Of a DNA stretch of 60,327 bases, positions 13,548 to 22,602 are shown one piece after another. The notes beneath the pieces were generated by a model. That model worked only from the letters and a program-made list of their open reading frames with translations, was not told where the DNA came from and ran no database searches. How positions within the stretch are numbered: the stretch's first letter is position 1; each line of letters begins with the position of its first letter. Origin of the DNA: a virus. The stretch spans positions 1 to 60,327 of the IMG/VR virus record IMGVR_UViG_3300008113_010061, one strand, 5' to 3'. The translations under genes were made by a program, and so were the position numbers.

Positions 13548-14000
13548 TTATTTATCAAGATTCAAATCGTTTTCCGTAAGTATCATGAACTGCCAGCCCC
13601 GATTCTCGCAGTATTCCGTAGCCGACTTCCACTTGCTTTGATTCACGCCCCAGGTACGAACTTCTTCGATGAAACGTGGAGTGATGCGCGCTGGCTTTTT
13701 GGGCTGCTGCACAAACTTGGCTGGTTTGATTTCTATGAGATAGCGTTGTTCATTGCCATCTCGGTTGCGTATCTTGACATAGAAATCCACGAAATATCTG
13801 TGTATTCTTTGGTCTACGGGCGATAAATAAGGTATAATGATCTCTTCGCTACCCCATTCCAGCACAGCGGAATTGTTGTCGCACCATTTCATGAACTTCA
13901 ATTCCCACAGACTGCGATAAACAATCTGTGTGGGATCGCCAATGTACTTCTTGGCATTGATGATGCGATAACGTCCTTTGTAGGTCTGGCGAGTGTACAT
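13548..14000 (-). CDS. gp4: gp4 head completion protein (PD-(D/E)XK nuclease-like)
   Basis: gp4 (also called gp50/65) finishes the filled head so a tail can join. The start at MYTRQTYKGRY gives exactly 150 residues, the T4 length. Sequence features: YRSLWELKFMKWCD, then VDFYVKI and YLIEIKP with D72, E90 and K92 forming a D-x(n)-ExK nuclease motif like that of TnsA-type enzymes; the end GWQFMILTEND matches the family. It is the first gene of the minus-strand cluster, about 30 bases downstream of a late-promoter box, and diverges from gp48 with only 31 bases between the start codons. Confidence 0.85.
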   Translation of the reverse strand: MYTRQTYKGRYRIINAKKYIGDPTQIVYRSLWELKFMKWCDNNSAVLEWGSEEIIIPYLSPVDQRIHRYFVDFYVKIRNRDGNEQRYLIEIKPAKFVQQPKKPARITPRFIEEVRTWGVNQSKWKSATEYCENRGWQFMILTENDLNLDK

Positions 14001-14026
14001 AGAAATATAAAAACACGGAGTAAAAC

Positions 14027-14034
14027 TATTTATG
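14027..14034 (-). promoter_or_regulatory. Late promoter for the minus-strand cluster
   Basis: The minus strand reads CATAAATA here, one base off the T4 late consensus. It points toward gp4 with about 27 bases to the start codon and is the only promoter-like sequence for the six-gene cluster. It overlaps the gp48 start codon on the plus strand. Confidence 0.5.
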
Positions 14035-15231
14035 GCTGATACCAACGCTCAAGGCGGTTCTAAGAATGGTATTTTTAGTGCTGACCGAGCCAATGCAACC
14101 GAGTTCAATGCCCAGGGTGGTGTGGTGCGCACACCCGAAGGTCAACTGTTTAAATACAATGTTAAACAACATGTCTATCCAGAAAAAACCGGAGACGCAA
14201 ACGCTGGCCCGGATCTGCAGCACTTTTTGGTATTCTACATCAATGTTCGTGGCAAGAGTAAATTTAAAAAAGACTATAAAACCGTAGAAATTCAGACCGG
14301 CGCTGAACAACGCATGGATCCCAAACGTGTGGGCGAAGCCACCAATGGAATATTGACCGTAGGTGCTGTGGCTGCAGGAGCTAAAATGGGTGCCAGTGCC
14401 ACCAGTAAACTAACTGGATTGTTTGCTAAAAATGTTCCCAGTTCTGTGCGTGCTCTTGGCACCTTGGGTGGTCTAATTGCTGGAGGTACAGCTGGCGCAG
14501 TAGCAGCCAATTATTTTGAGCCCGACAAGACATTTCGTACCAGCACTGCCATTATGTTGGCAGTACAGGAACGGCCCAGTGTATCCTATGGTGTGAATTA
14601 TCAACAACAGGACATGGGCAGCCTGGCTGGATTTATAGCCGGTGGTTCGTCAGCAGTGGACAGCGGCTACAAGGAAGCCGGCGGCGAAGCCATGCGCGCT
14701 ATGTTGCTCAACGTGGCTCAGATTCCCGCCGGCATAACCAATGCCATAGGTGCCACGGATCTGGATATAAAAGCTCTGGCCAGCATAGGTACCGGTACAG
14801 CCATGAACCCTTTCCGCGAACAGGTATTTAAAAGTGTGGACCCTCGTACCTTTGATTTTAATTATAAATTTGTTCCTCGATCTTTGCAAGAATCTAGAAA
14901 TGTCTGGGAGATTATCGAAGAATTTAAATTTCACATGCATCCAGAATTGGCTGGCGGCGGTTTGTTCTACATCTATCCCAGCACCTTCAACATAGAATAT
15001 TATTTCAGCGGAGATATGAACCATACTGTGCACCGAATCAGCACCTGTGTGCTGCAAAACATGACAGTGGACTACGGTGGTCAGCAGTTCGCCAGTCTGG
15101 TACCAGCCAAAGGATTGGATGGGTCAAATCCAAAGAAAAACATAACAAGTTATCCTGCTGAAGTCAACATGAAACTTAGATTCGTTGAATTGGAAACTTT
15201 GACCAAAGAACGCATAAACAAGGGATATTAA
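14032..15231 (+). CDS. gp48: gp48 baseplate tail-tube cap
   Basis: gp48 binds the hub and, with gp54, is the platform for tube growth. This 399-residue protein (364 in T4) has a Gly/Ala-rich hydrophobic middle (about 100-165) and a tube-fold C-terminal half: NPFREQVFKSVDPRTFDFNYKF, EEFKFHMHPEL, FYIYPSTFNIEYYF and CVLQNMTVDYGG. These strings are characteristic of gp48 homologues in T4-like phages. Start: ATG with CACGGAG upstream. It leads a long plus-strand baseplate operon and is divergent to gp4. Confidence 0.85.
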   Translation: MADTNAQGGSKNGIFSADRANATEFNAQGGVVRTPEGQLFKYNVKQHVYPEKTGDANAGPDLQHFLVFYINVRGKSKFKKDYKTVEIQTGAEQRMDPKRVGEATNGILTVGAVAAGAKMGASATSKLTGLFAKNVPSSVRALGTLGGLIAGGTAGAVAANYFEPDKTFRTSTAIMLAVQERPSVSYGVNYQQQDMGSLAGFIAGGSSAVDSGYKEAGGEAMRAMLLNVAQIPAGITNAIGATDLDIKALASIGTGTAMNPFREQVFKSVDPRTFDFNYKFVPRSLQESRNVWEIIEEFKFHMHPELAGGGLFYIYPSTFNIEYYFSGDMNHTVHRISTCVLQNMTVDYGGQQFASLVPAKGLDGSNPKKNITSYPAEVNMKLRFVELETLTKERINKGY

Positions 15232-15232
15232 T

Positions 15233-15736
15233 ATGTATTTTAAATCATTTCCAGCAGTAAACTATAGTCTGGACGGTGGTAAAACTACATTTTCCATGAC
15301 CGATATCTTTAGACGCGTACGAGTTTTTGATGAAAATTTACTAACCAGTACCTTCTATGACGACTATGATATCCTGGATGGAGAAACACCGGAAATTGTA
15401 GCCGATAAATTCTACAATGAAAGTTATTATCATTGGGTCATACTGCTGACCAACGAAATAATTGATCCCAGATTTGATTGGCCATTAAGCAATCCCGATC
15501 TTAGAACCTTTATACGACGTAAATACGACATTGAAAATGTCGATGAAACAAAACACTACATCAACGATGATGGCGATGTGGTGCATAGCAGCTATGCTGG
15601 AACCAAGTACCCCATAAGTTATTTTCAATATGAAGAAGAGATCAATGAAGCCAAACGGCGCATCAGTGTTATCAAACCACAATTTTTGCCAACCTTTGTC
15701 AATAGTTTTACTGGAAGTATAAATGGCCAACGATAA
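15233..15736 (+). CDS. gp53: gp53 baseplate wedge protein
   Basis: gp53 joins neighbouring baseplate wedges around the hub. This 167-residue protein starts MYFKSFPAVNYSLDGGK and continues with TDIFRRVRV, YDDYDILDGETPEIVADKFY and YYHWVILLTNEIIDP. The last two form a LysM-like motif as in T4 gp53 (196 aa) and its many relatives. The C-terminal half is acidic and ends FTGSINGQR. It starts 1 base after the gp48 stop and overlaps the next gene by 14 bases. Confidence 0.9.
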   Translation: MYFKSFPAVNYSLDGGKTTFSMTDIFRRVRVFDENLLTSTFYDDYDILDGETPEIVADKFYNESYYHWVILLTNEIIDPRFDWPLSNPDLRTFIRRKYDIENVDETKHYINDDGDVVHSSYAGTKYPISYFQYEEEINEAKRRISVIKPQFLPTFVNSFTGSINGQR

Positions 15737-17069
15737 TAAGGATGGCGTTCAAACCGCTGGTGATGTAAAAGTTGAAGAAGCTATTATTGTCAAAGACAAC
15801 AACGAGCAGCTTGATATTCGACAGCTCATAGCAGAAATCAACATTTTTGAAGACATGTTTAAAAATGGTTTGTATGGCAACATCATGTTGATCGATGCCG
15901 GTAATTTTGCCAGCAGGTTTCCCATTGTTGGCAATGAATACATTAAATTGAAAATTGTCACACCTGGCCTGCCACAGATAATTTACAAGACCTTCAAAGT
16001 CTACAGCATCACGGATCGCATGGTGCTCAAGGATACTGGAACACAAAGTTATCTGCTGCACTTTTGCAGCATTGAATTGTTCATTGACATGCTGGTGCCA
16101 GTGTACTCCCACTACAAGGGTCCGGTGTCCAAGATTGTGCAGGACATCTACAAAGAGCGGCTGGCAGTGCCACGCGTGGGCGGCAACGAAGAAGATTTTA
16201 CGCCATTGATCGTTGTTGGTGAAGCCGACAATGAAATATCGTTTACCAGTCCGGGTTGGCATGCCACACACTGCATCAACTGGTTGGCCAGTCGATCCTT
16301 GCCGCAGGGATTGAAATCGCCGGCATACTTGTTCTATGAAACAACCCAGGCATTTTATTTCGCCAACATTGAACGCATAATTGAAATGGCAGTAAATGAT
16401 AAGTCCATATACTATGAATATAACTACGTACCCAACAACCTTTCTGCGGATCAGCAGGGCAACTATGTAAAAGACGTGGAAAAGGAATATAGAAAGATTG
16501 AAGAGTTAGAGATTGTTGAAACCTTCAATGCCTTTAAAAATACCAACAATGGTTATTATGCCAATCGTCTGGTTACCCTGGACGTTATATCTAAAAAATA
16601 TGAGATAATTGATTACGATCACGTTGCCAGCTATGGTGAATATAAACATCTAGAAGACATTTCCAAGTCTGGAGCACTGGCTCCATTCAACAGCACTACA
16701 TTACGCGGCCCTAGTAGTTTAACGCAGTTTTATCCCAAACACGCAAAATTATTCAATGACGCAGAAACCAATGCCAATGATATCATAGATAAAACTCTGC
16801 CCCGCAGAATCAGTACTTTGAATGAGCTGGGCAATTTCAAGATGGTGATCACCGTACCAGGTCGCACCGATGCTGAGGTTGGCAGCATAGTCTACATAAC
16901 CTATCCAGATGCACAGCCCAAGGATCAGAGCGATAAAGCCAAGACTGGTGAAGATCCGTTGTTCAGTGGATTTTATCTGGTGACTGCCATACGGCATAAA
17001 ATAACATTGATTAAACACATGATGATCATGGAAGTTGTAAAAGACTCGTATCGCAAGGAAAAAACATGA
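15723..17069 (+). CDS. gp27: gp27-like baseplate hub protein
   Basis: This 448-residue protein sits between gp53 and gp5 and has hub features: IRQLIAEINIFEDMF, LYGNIMLIDAGN, FPIVGNEYIKLKIVTP and YKTFKVYSITDR, then YLLHFCSIELFIDM. This is the standard start of gp27-type hub proteins, which form the trimeric torus that holds the gp5 spike. The end, PLFSGFYLVTAIRHKI, matches the second tube-like barrel of such hubs. T4 gp27 has 391 residues. The gene overlaps both neighbours (gp53 by 14 bases, gp5 by 4), a sign of translational coupling. Confidence 0.75.
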   Translation: MANDNKDGVQTAGDVKVEEAIIVKDNNEQLDIRQLIAEINIFEDMFKNGLYGNIMLIDAGNFASRFPIVGNEYIKLKIVTPGLPQIIYKTFKVYSITDRMVLKDTGTQSYLLHFCSIELFIDMLVPVYSHYKGPVSKIVQDIYKERLAVPRVGGNEEDFTPLIVVGEADNEISFTSPGWHATHCINWLASRSLPQGLKSPAYLFYETTQAFYFANIERIIEMAVNDKSIYYEYNYVPNNLSADQQGNYVKDVEKEYRKIEELEIVETFNAFKNTNNGYYANRLVTLDVISKKYEIIDYDHVASYGEYKHLEDISKSGALAPFNSTTLRGPSSLTQFYPKHAKLFNDAETNANDIIDKTLPRRISTLNELGNFKMVITVPGRTDAEVGSIVYITYPDAQPKDQSDKAKTGEDPLFSGFYLVTAIRHKITLIKHMMIMEVVKDSYRKEKT

Positions 17070-19855
17070 ATGATAATATTTTTGGTCGTGACGGATTTTA
17101 TTGGTGGATTGGTGTGGTTGAAGATCGCAACGACCCAGAAAAAATAGGTCGTTGCCGTGTACGCATTCTGGGCTATCATATTGATAACAAGGATACCCTG
17201 CCCACCGCAGATCTGCCCTGGGCCATACCCATGCAGAACATCAACAGCGCTGGCATCAGCGGCAAGGGCAGCGCACCTGTAGGACCCTTGGAAGGCAGCT
17301 GGGTCGTAGGTTTTTTCCTGGATGGTAAAGACAAACAACAGCCCATGATCATGGGCACCATGGGAGGTCTGCCCGACAAAACCACAGGGTGTGCCACTCA
17401 AGAAACCAACACCGCAAACAATAGTTCCAATGTACTGCGTGATGGTGGTGGCAATGTGGTTAACGACGGCAGTGGTAATCCTGTGCGTACTGATCAGGGT
17501 ACTGCGGTTCCAGCCCAACCTGCTCCTACCAATCAAAAGATTCAAGAGAATCTGGAAAAAATAGTTTTGGCCTGTAAAAAGCAGGGCATAACCAATCATT
17601 ATTTCGTGGCAGCTGTCATTGCCAATGCGCTCAAAGAAGCCGGCGGCAAAACCATAGCTGAATTCAGTTATCGAGGCACAGACTATGCTAATCTGAAAGT
17701 CATTTTTGGTGGTCTGAGATTAAGTAAACATACTCCAGAAGAGTGGGAAAACGAGATTAGAAAAGACGACATACGATTTTTTGATCTCATGTATGGTCTG
17801 ACCTGTGCAGATCGAAGCAAGCCCGAAGGTTTCAAACACTTTGCAGTTGGTGACGGATTCAAGTATCGTGGGCGTGGCTTCATACAATTTACTGGCAAGA
17901 GTTTATACAGCCGTCTAAGTCAGATTGCCTATGGCGATGAAAGATACGTCAAAAATCCTGATCTGTTGCTGGACCCCGAAAACGCAGCCCAGGCTACTGC
18001 AGCCTTTATGAAACTCAGCATACAATCTGGTACAGCCATGCGGCTCACCGGAGTAAGTTATCCGCCGACATCGCAGGCCAATGCCGACCTGCTGGTCACC
18101 AGCATGGTGGCGGGCGGTGGAGATGTGCGTAAGTATGAACAGGGAAGAAAAATTCTGGCCAAAGTTAATGGTTATTCACCCAACTATACCGTGGGTGCTA
18201 GCCCTGGTGGTGTACGCGTAGCTGAACTGCTGGGTCAACCCGGAGGCACACCTCCCAATGATGTCAAACCCAATACTGCGCAGCCTGATCCACAGACCAC
18301 ACCGCCCACAGAAAGTCTGAACGATCCACGTCTGGGCAACCCACCGGCTTTTTCAGATCCCAACAGTGTGTATCCCAAGTGTGATTATACTGACAGACCC
18401 GACACCAATAAACTAGCCACGGGCGATACCGAAGGCACCATAGTTGAATCCAAGAATCGAGACCGCAGTCTAGGCATAAACAAAGCCAATGGTGGTAGCT
18501 GGGATGAACCAGATTCGGCATACTGTGCACAATATCCGCACAACCATGTCATTGAAAGTGAAAGTGGCCATGTCATAGAAATGGATGATACGCCAGAACG
18601 TCAGCGACTACACATCTATCATCGCGCCGGAACCTTTGTAGAAATTGACCAAAACGGCACCTGGGCGCAACGAGTCAAGGGCGATTACTACGGGGTGTTT
18701 ATTCGCAACAATCGAGTCTACATCAAGGGCGACTATGATGTCACAGTGGACAATGCCACGCGCATACGAGCCAACGATGTACTAGAAATCGAAGTTGCCG
18801 GCAAAACCACCATCAATGTTAAAAACGATGCCAACATCAACGTAGCTGGCAGTCTCAAGGCTCATGCCAAAAATATCTACATGGAGGCTGACACCGATGT
18901 TCACATCAAGGCTGGCAGCAACATGTATCTGCAGGCCGGACAGGCCATGAACATCAAGTCTGGTGGTGGCATGGCGCTGGATGGCAGCAGAATAGATCTC
19001 AATGATGGCGTAGCCGTGGCTGCTACTGCCACGGGACTTGGCACCTTGGAAACTGCGGTGCCCACGAACAATCCGCTGACTGATTTAGATCGCCCAACCT
19101 GCGACAAGGCCATAGAAGAACGTAGCTCAGGTGATGCTGGCGAAAATCCACAAAAACAAGAAGAAGATGTAAAGACTGGTAAAAAGACTCAGGAACAAGT
19201 TGATCGTGGCAAGGAAATTGCTCAGGCTGGGTGTAAACGATCTGATACCAAGGTTCCCATCATTGTTCCACCCGCACCATATAAAACCGGAGAGTTTGCA
19301 AATTATCGCGAAACACCGATGAGCATACAACTCAGTGCCAATTTCAATCTTTTAACTCTGGCAGAATGTGGCAGCAGCAGCAAGACCGACAACAGAAGAT
19401 TCTGGGCCAGTGCACCAGGAACTCTGGGCAACGGTTTAACCAAGTCGCAGCTGTTGGACAATCTGCGTGGTCTGTGCGTCAATGTCTTGGAACCCATTAA
19501 ACGTCGTTTCCCACAGATGTATTTGACCAGCTGTCTGAGATTTGGTCCCAAGGAAGCACAACACGGCGAGGGACTGGCAGCAGACATGCAGTTTGGTGGC
19601 GGACTGGCTGCACCGCAGTTGTATGATGCAGCCCTATGGATTCGCGACAACGTAGCCTATGATCAATTGTTGTTGGAATATGGTACCTTCGGTGGTGTAT
19701 TCCAGGGCTGGGTACACTGCAGTTTTAATCCCCGTGGCAATCGAGGCGTAGAAGGGCGTAACGGTTATCCCAAGGTAGCAACCTTCATGGATCACAACAT
19801 TGCACGCGGAGCTGACGGTAAACAGAAACTCTATTTGTGTGATTTAAGTCGATGA
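17066..19855 (+). CDS. gp5: gp5 spike with GH19-like and M15-peptidase-like domains
   Basis: gp5 is the cell-puncturing spike. This form has 929 residues (575 in T4). Domains in order: OB fold (about 4-103, GFYWWIGVVEDRNDPEKIGR); a GH19 chitinase/lysozyme-like domain (about 158-375) with KEAGG (Glu191 probably catalytic) and YRGRGFIQFTG (268-278); a linker; a beta-helix needle of short repeats (about 490-650, e.g. HVIEMDD, YIKGDYDVTV, KAGSNMYLQ); and a C-terminal domain (about 750-929) with TSCLRFGP, QHGEGLAADM (H833, D840) and WVHCSF (H884), the zinc ligands of M15 D,D-/L,D-peptidases. T4 has one GH24 lysozyme here. Two different cutting activities, on glycan and on peptide, are therefore likely. 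Start overlaps the hub gene (ATGA). Confidence 0.9.
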   Translation: MNDNIFGRDGFYWWIGVVEDRNDPEKIGRCRVRILGYHIDNKDTLPTADLPWAIPMQNINSAGISGKGSAPVGPLEGSWVVGFFLDGKDKQQPMIMGTMGGLPDKTTGCATQETNTANNSSNVLRDGGGNVVNDGSGNPVRTDQGTAVPAQPAPTNQKIQENLEKIVLACKKQGITNHYFVAAVIANALKEAGGKTIAEFSYRGTDYANLKVIFGGLRLSKHTPEEWENEIRKDDIRFFDLMYGLTCADRSKPEGFKHFAVGDGFKYRGRGFIQFTGKSLYSRLSQIAYGDERYVKNPDLLLDPENAAQATAAFMKLSIQSGTAMRLTGVSYPPTSQANADLLVTSMVAGGGDVRKYEQGRKILAKVNGYSPNYTVGASPGGVRVAELLGQPGGTPPNDVKPNTAQPDPQTTPPTESLNDPRLGNPPAFSDPNSVYPKCDYTDRPDTNKLATGDTEGTIVESKNRDRSLGINKANGGSWDEPDSAYCAQYPHNHVIESESGHVIEMDDTPERQRLHIYHRAGTFVEIDQNGTWAQRVKGDYYGVFIRNNRVYIKGDYDVTVDNATRIRANDVLEIEVAGKTTINVKNDANINVAGSLKAHAKNIYMEADTDVHIKAGSNMYLQAGQAMNIKSGGGMALDGSRIDLNDGVAVAATATGLGTLETAVPTNNPLTDLDRPTCDKAIEERSSGDAGENPQKQEEDVKTGKKTQEQVDRGKEIAQAGCKRSDTKVPIIVPPAPYKTGEFANYRETPMSIQLSANFNLLTLAECGSSSKTDNRRFWASAPGTLGNGLTKSQLLDNLRGLCVNVLEPIKRRFPQMYLTSCLRFGPKEAQHGEGLAADMQFGGGLAAPQLYDAALWIRDNVAYDQLLLEYGTFGGVFQGWVHCSFNPRGNRGVEGRNGYPKVATFMDHNIARGADGKQKLYLCDLSR

Positions 19856-20055
19856 AATCGGAATTTGTACTCATGGTCAACGGCGAACTGCGCAGCTATG
19901 AGCGCTGGGAAGACATACCTGAAAAATTTGATCATGTCATTAAATTTAAACCATACTTACCCGAACCACCACATACTGCGGAACAGCATGCGGAAATTGA
20001 AAACTGGATGCCCAGATTTCAGGAACTCATGCAGCGTGAACGCAGTCAACAATAA
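19852..20055 (+). CDS. Conserved small protein of T4-like phages, 67 aa
   Basis: The protein contains FVLMVNGELRSYERWEDIPEKF and FKPYLPEPPHTAEQHAEIE. Small proteins with the pattern DIP..FDHVIKF.P..PEPPHT occur next to the spike gene in marine T4-like phages; their role is unknown. It overlaps the gp5 stop (ATGA) and precedes the PAAR gene by 11 bases, so it may help spike assembly. Confidence 0.7.
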   Translation: MKSEFVLMVNGELRSYERWEDIPEKFDHVIKFKPYLPEPPHTAEQHAEIENWMPRFQELMQRERSQQ

Positions 20056-20066
20056 CAGGACACAAC

Positions 20067-20357
20067 ATGCCAGCTGCTGCTAGAATTGGTGACGCCGATC
20101 TTGTACATTGTTCATTGCCGCATCGAGCCGAGGGATCGCCCACGGTGTTTGTCAATGGCATTGCCTGGAGTCGTCAGGGCGATAACAATGATCCACATTT
20201 ATTTCCCGGTGCTGTTTGTCCTAATCATCAGGCGTCCATAGCCGTGGGTTCTACCACGGTGTTCATCAACGGCAAGGGTGCGGGTCGCATCGGCGACGCC
20301 ATAACGGCCTGTACTGCGGTGGCAGAAGGTTCACCTAATGTGTTCTGCGGAGGATAA
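20067..20357 (+). CDS. PAAR-motif spike tip protein (gp5.4-like)
   Basis: PAAR proteins cap the spike with a sharp zinc-stabilised cone. The 96 residues start MPAAARIGDADLVHC and show the alternating PAAR strands: GSPTVFVNGIAWSRQGD, GSTTVFINGKGAGRIGDAI and EGSPNVFCGG. Zinc ligands are probably among H14, C15, H19, H44, C51, H54 and C82. T4 gp5.4 has 97 residues. Start: ATG with AGGA 8 bases upstream. The place between gp5 and gp25 is as expected. Confidence 0.9.
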   Translation: MPAAARIGDADLVHCSLPHRAEGSPTVFVNGIAWSRQGDNNDPHLFPGAVCPNHQASIAVGSTTVFINGKGAGRIGDAITACTAVAEGSPNVFCGG

Positions 20358-20365
20358 ATAATAAA

Positions 20366-20755
20366 ATGGCACGAGGATCTCGAACTTTTTCTGACCTAGA
20401 TGCGGCATTTACATTGACGCCGCGTAGTCGCGATGTGGCTAACAAGACTGACGACAATGCCATACGCGGAGCTCTGCGCAATCTGATTCACACCAAGCAT
20501 TATGAACGACCCTTTGCTCCGGAACTTGGGTGTCAGATACACAATCTGTTGTTTGAACCCAATGATTTTTTCACCAGAAACATAGCAGAACGCATCATAC
20601 GCGATGCCATAACCAAGTTTGAACCCCGCGTAGAATTGATTGAAGTTTCAGTATACAGCACCGATGCCAATGAGTTGTTCATACAAATAGAATACAAGAT
20701 ACGCAACACCAATCAGCCCGGTGTCTTTACAACAACATTTACCCGAGTACGATAA
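20366..20755 (+). CDS. gp25: gp25 baseplate wedge (sheath initiator)
   Basis: gp25 resembles a sheath handshake domain and primes assembly of the gp18 sheath. The 129-residue length compares with 132 in T4. Features: FSDLDAAFTLTPRSRDVANKTDDNAIRGALRNLI, HYERPFAPELGC and FEPNDFFTRNIAERIIRDAI, the most conserved block, with the EPR of FEPRVELIEVSV, the signature of GPW/gp25 proteins. Its stop overlaps the gp6 start (TAATG). Confidence 0.95.
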   Translation: MARGSRTFSDLDAAFTLTPRSRDVANKTDDNAIRGALRNLIHTKHYERPFAPELGCQIHNLLFEPNDFFTRNIAERIIRDAITKFEPRVELIEVSVYSTDANELFIQIEYKIRNTNQPGVFTTTFTRVR

Positions 20756-22602
20756 TGGCCAACGTCAGAGTAACCGAACTAGATTTTGATACCATCAAAT
20801 CAAATCTTAAAGAATTTTTAAGATCCCAGAGCGCCTTTACTGACTATGATTTCGATGCCAGCAACCTGAGCGTGCTGCTGGATCTGTTGGCCTACAACAC
20901 GCACTATAATGCCATATTGGCCAACATGGTGAGCAATGAAATGTTCATTGACACTGCGGTCAAACGAGCCAGTGTGGTGAGCCTGGCCAAACAATTAGGC
21001 TATACTCCGCGCAGCGTACGCAGTGCCGAAGCTCTCATAGACATTACCCTGCAGAATGTACCCAATACACCGAACTTTGTAACTCTGGAACGCTACAAAC
21101 TGTTCAATACTGTGGTGGATGGAACCACGCTGACATTCTACAATGTCGATTCCTATGTTGCCACACCTTTGGATGGTGTGTATAATTTTGAAAATGTCAA
21201 GATATATCAGGGTCGGCAGTTAGAATATTTCTACACCATAGGTGCCAACAACACGCCGGCCAATAAATTTGTTATACCCAATCAGGGTGTTGATACACGC
21301 ACCATCCAGGTTGCAGTACAGTATTCTGGCACCAGCAGTTACAGCGAAAGCTACAGCACAGTGGACAACATAGTAGGCGTTGGACCCACATCTACGGTGT
21401 ATTTCCTGCAGGAAAACACCGAAGGTTTTTATGAAATTTATTTTGGTGACGATGTTGTTGGTCGCAATCTAGATGCTGGCGACATTGTGCGTATTTCCTA
21501 TATTGTCAGCGATGGAGCTGCCGGCAATGTAGCCGGCAACATTGCCTTGAATTGGACCACCACCACCATAGCCGGAGAAAATACCGTAGACCGCAGCGTC
21601 AGCACGGTGAGCAAACCCGTGGGTGGCAGTGATCGTGAAACTGCCGACGACATCAGATTCAATGCCATATCAGCTTTTACATCGCAGAACCGCGCGGTAA
21701 CAGATCTGGACTACATCAACTTGGTGCTAAGACAGGTGCCGGCAGCGCGCAGCGTAAATGTCTGGGGCGGTGAGAAAAACGTGCCGCCAGAGTACGGCAT
21801 TGTGTATGTCAGCATTGCCCCCAAGACTGGTTATGTGCTGACCGACGACGAAAAGACGCGCATCATACGCGATATTCTGCAGCCGCACAGTCTGGTGACC
21901 ATGCGTCATGCCTTTGTGGATCCAATCTATACCTATATTTCATTTGACGTAACCCTGCGTTATACCACAGCCGGAACCAATCGCAGTGCACAACAGATCA
22001 GTACATTGGTCAATGATAAAATCAATAGTTTTGTCGAAGCCAATCTGCGTCAGTTCACCAAGGTGTTCTATGAATCACAGCTGCATGAACAGATCATGGA
22101 TGTAGATGACAGCCTACTGAGCGTCAACATCATCAAGCGTCTGCAGAAACGCATAACTGCCAATCTTGATGATGTAACTTTTTCTGGTACGTTACAGTAT
22201 CCAGTAAAAATTGTTCCAGGCAGCATACGCAGTACTCGCTTTGTAACCTCCAAGGAAAGTGTCATATATACTGTGGAGCTCCGCGATTTACCCAACACCA
22301 TGCCGCCGAGCCAGTCTGGTGTAGGAACTCTGCAGTTAATCAACATGTCAGACAACAGCACGATCTACGACAACATCGGATCAGTGAATTATGCCACCGG
22401 AGCAGTTTCAATCACCAACATGGAAATTGTAGGCTATGTTGGAGGACTAAACAACGTAAGAATTAGCATTGAACAGCAAGAAGACGATGACGATATCCGC
22501 CCAACCTACAACGAGGTATTGTTGTTAGACGACTCCAGTGCAAACTCTGTGGCCAACCTAGACAATGGTATTGTTATTGACACCATAGGAATCAATACAT
22601 GA
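20755..22602 (+). CDS. gp6: gp6 baseplate wedge protein
   Basis: gp6 dimers form the inner ring of the baseplate and drive its change of shape on contact with the cell. The 615 residues compare with 660 in T4. The start VRVTELDFDTIKSNLKEFL...FTDYDFDASNLSVLLDLLAYNTHYNA is diagnostic. Further blocks: EMFIDTAVKRASVVSLAKQLGYTPR, YFGDDVVGRNLDAGD, and the baseplate J-like NRAVTDLDYINLVLRQVPAARSVNVWGGE. The stop overlaps the next start (ATGA), keeping gp25-gp6-gp7 coupled. Confidence 0.95.
   Translation: MANVRVTELDFDTIKSNLKEFLRSQSAFTDYDFDASNLSVLLDLLAYNTHYNAILANMVSNEMFIDTAVKRASVVSLAKQLGYTPRSVRSAEALIDITLQNVPNTPNFVTLERYKLFNTVVDGTTLTFYNVDSYVATPLDGVYNFENVKIYQGRQLEYFYTIGANNTPANKFVIPNQGVDTRTIQVAVQYSGTSSYSESYSTVDNIVGVGPTSTVYFLQENTEGFYEIYFGDDVVGRNLDAGDIVRISYIVSDGAAGNVAGNIALNWTTTTIAGENTVDRSVSTVSKPVGGSDRETADDIRFNAISAFTSQNRAVTDLDYINLVLRQVPAARSVNVWGGEKNVPPEYGIVYVSIAPKTGYVLTDDEKTRIIRDILQPHSLVTMRHAFVDPIYTYISFDVTLRYTTAGTNRSAQQISTLVNDKINSFVEANLRQFTKVFYESQLHEQIMDVDDSLLSVNIIKRLQKRITANLDDVTFSGTLQYPVKIVPGSIRSTRFVTSKESVIYTVELRDLPNTMPPSQSGVGTLQLINMSDNSTIYDNIGSVNYATGAVSITNMEIVGYVGGLNNVRISIEQQEDDDDIRPTYNEVLLLDDSSANSVANLDNGIVIDTIGINT

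Noticed and set aside
13823-13830. GATAAATA on the plus strand within gp4
   Set aside because: It lies inside a minus-strand gene with no plus-strand gene at a fitting distance.
20353-20360. GATAAATA as late promoter for gp25
   Set aside because: Only 5 bases separate it from the gp25 ATG, so the transcript would have no leader; it sits in a tightly coupled operon.
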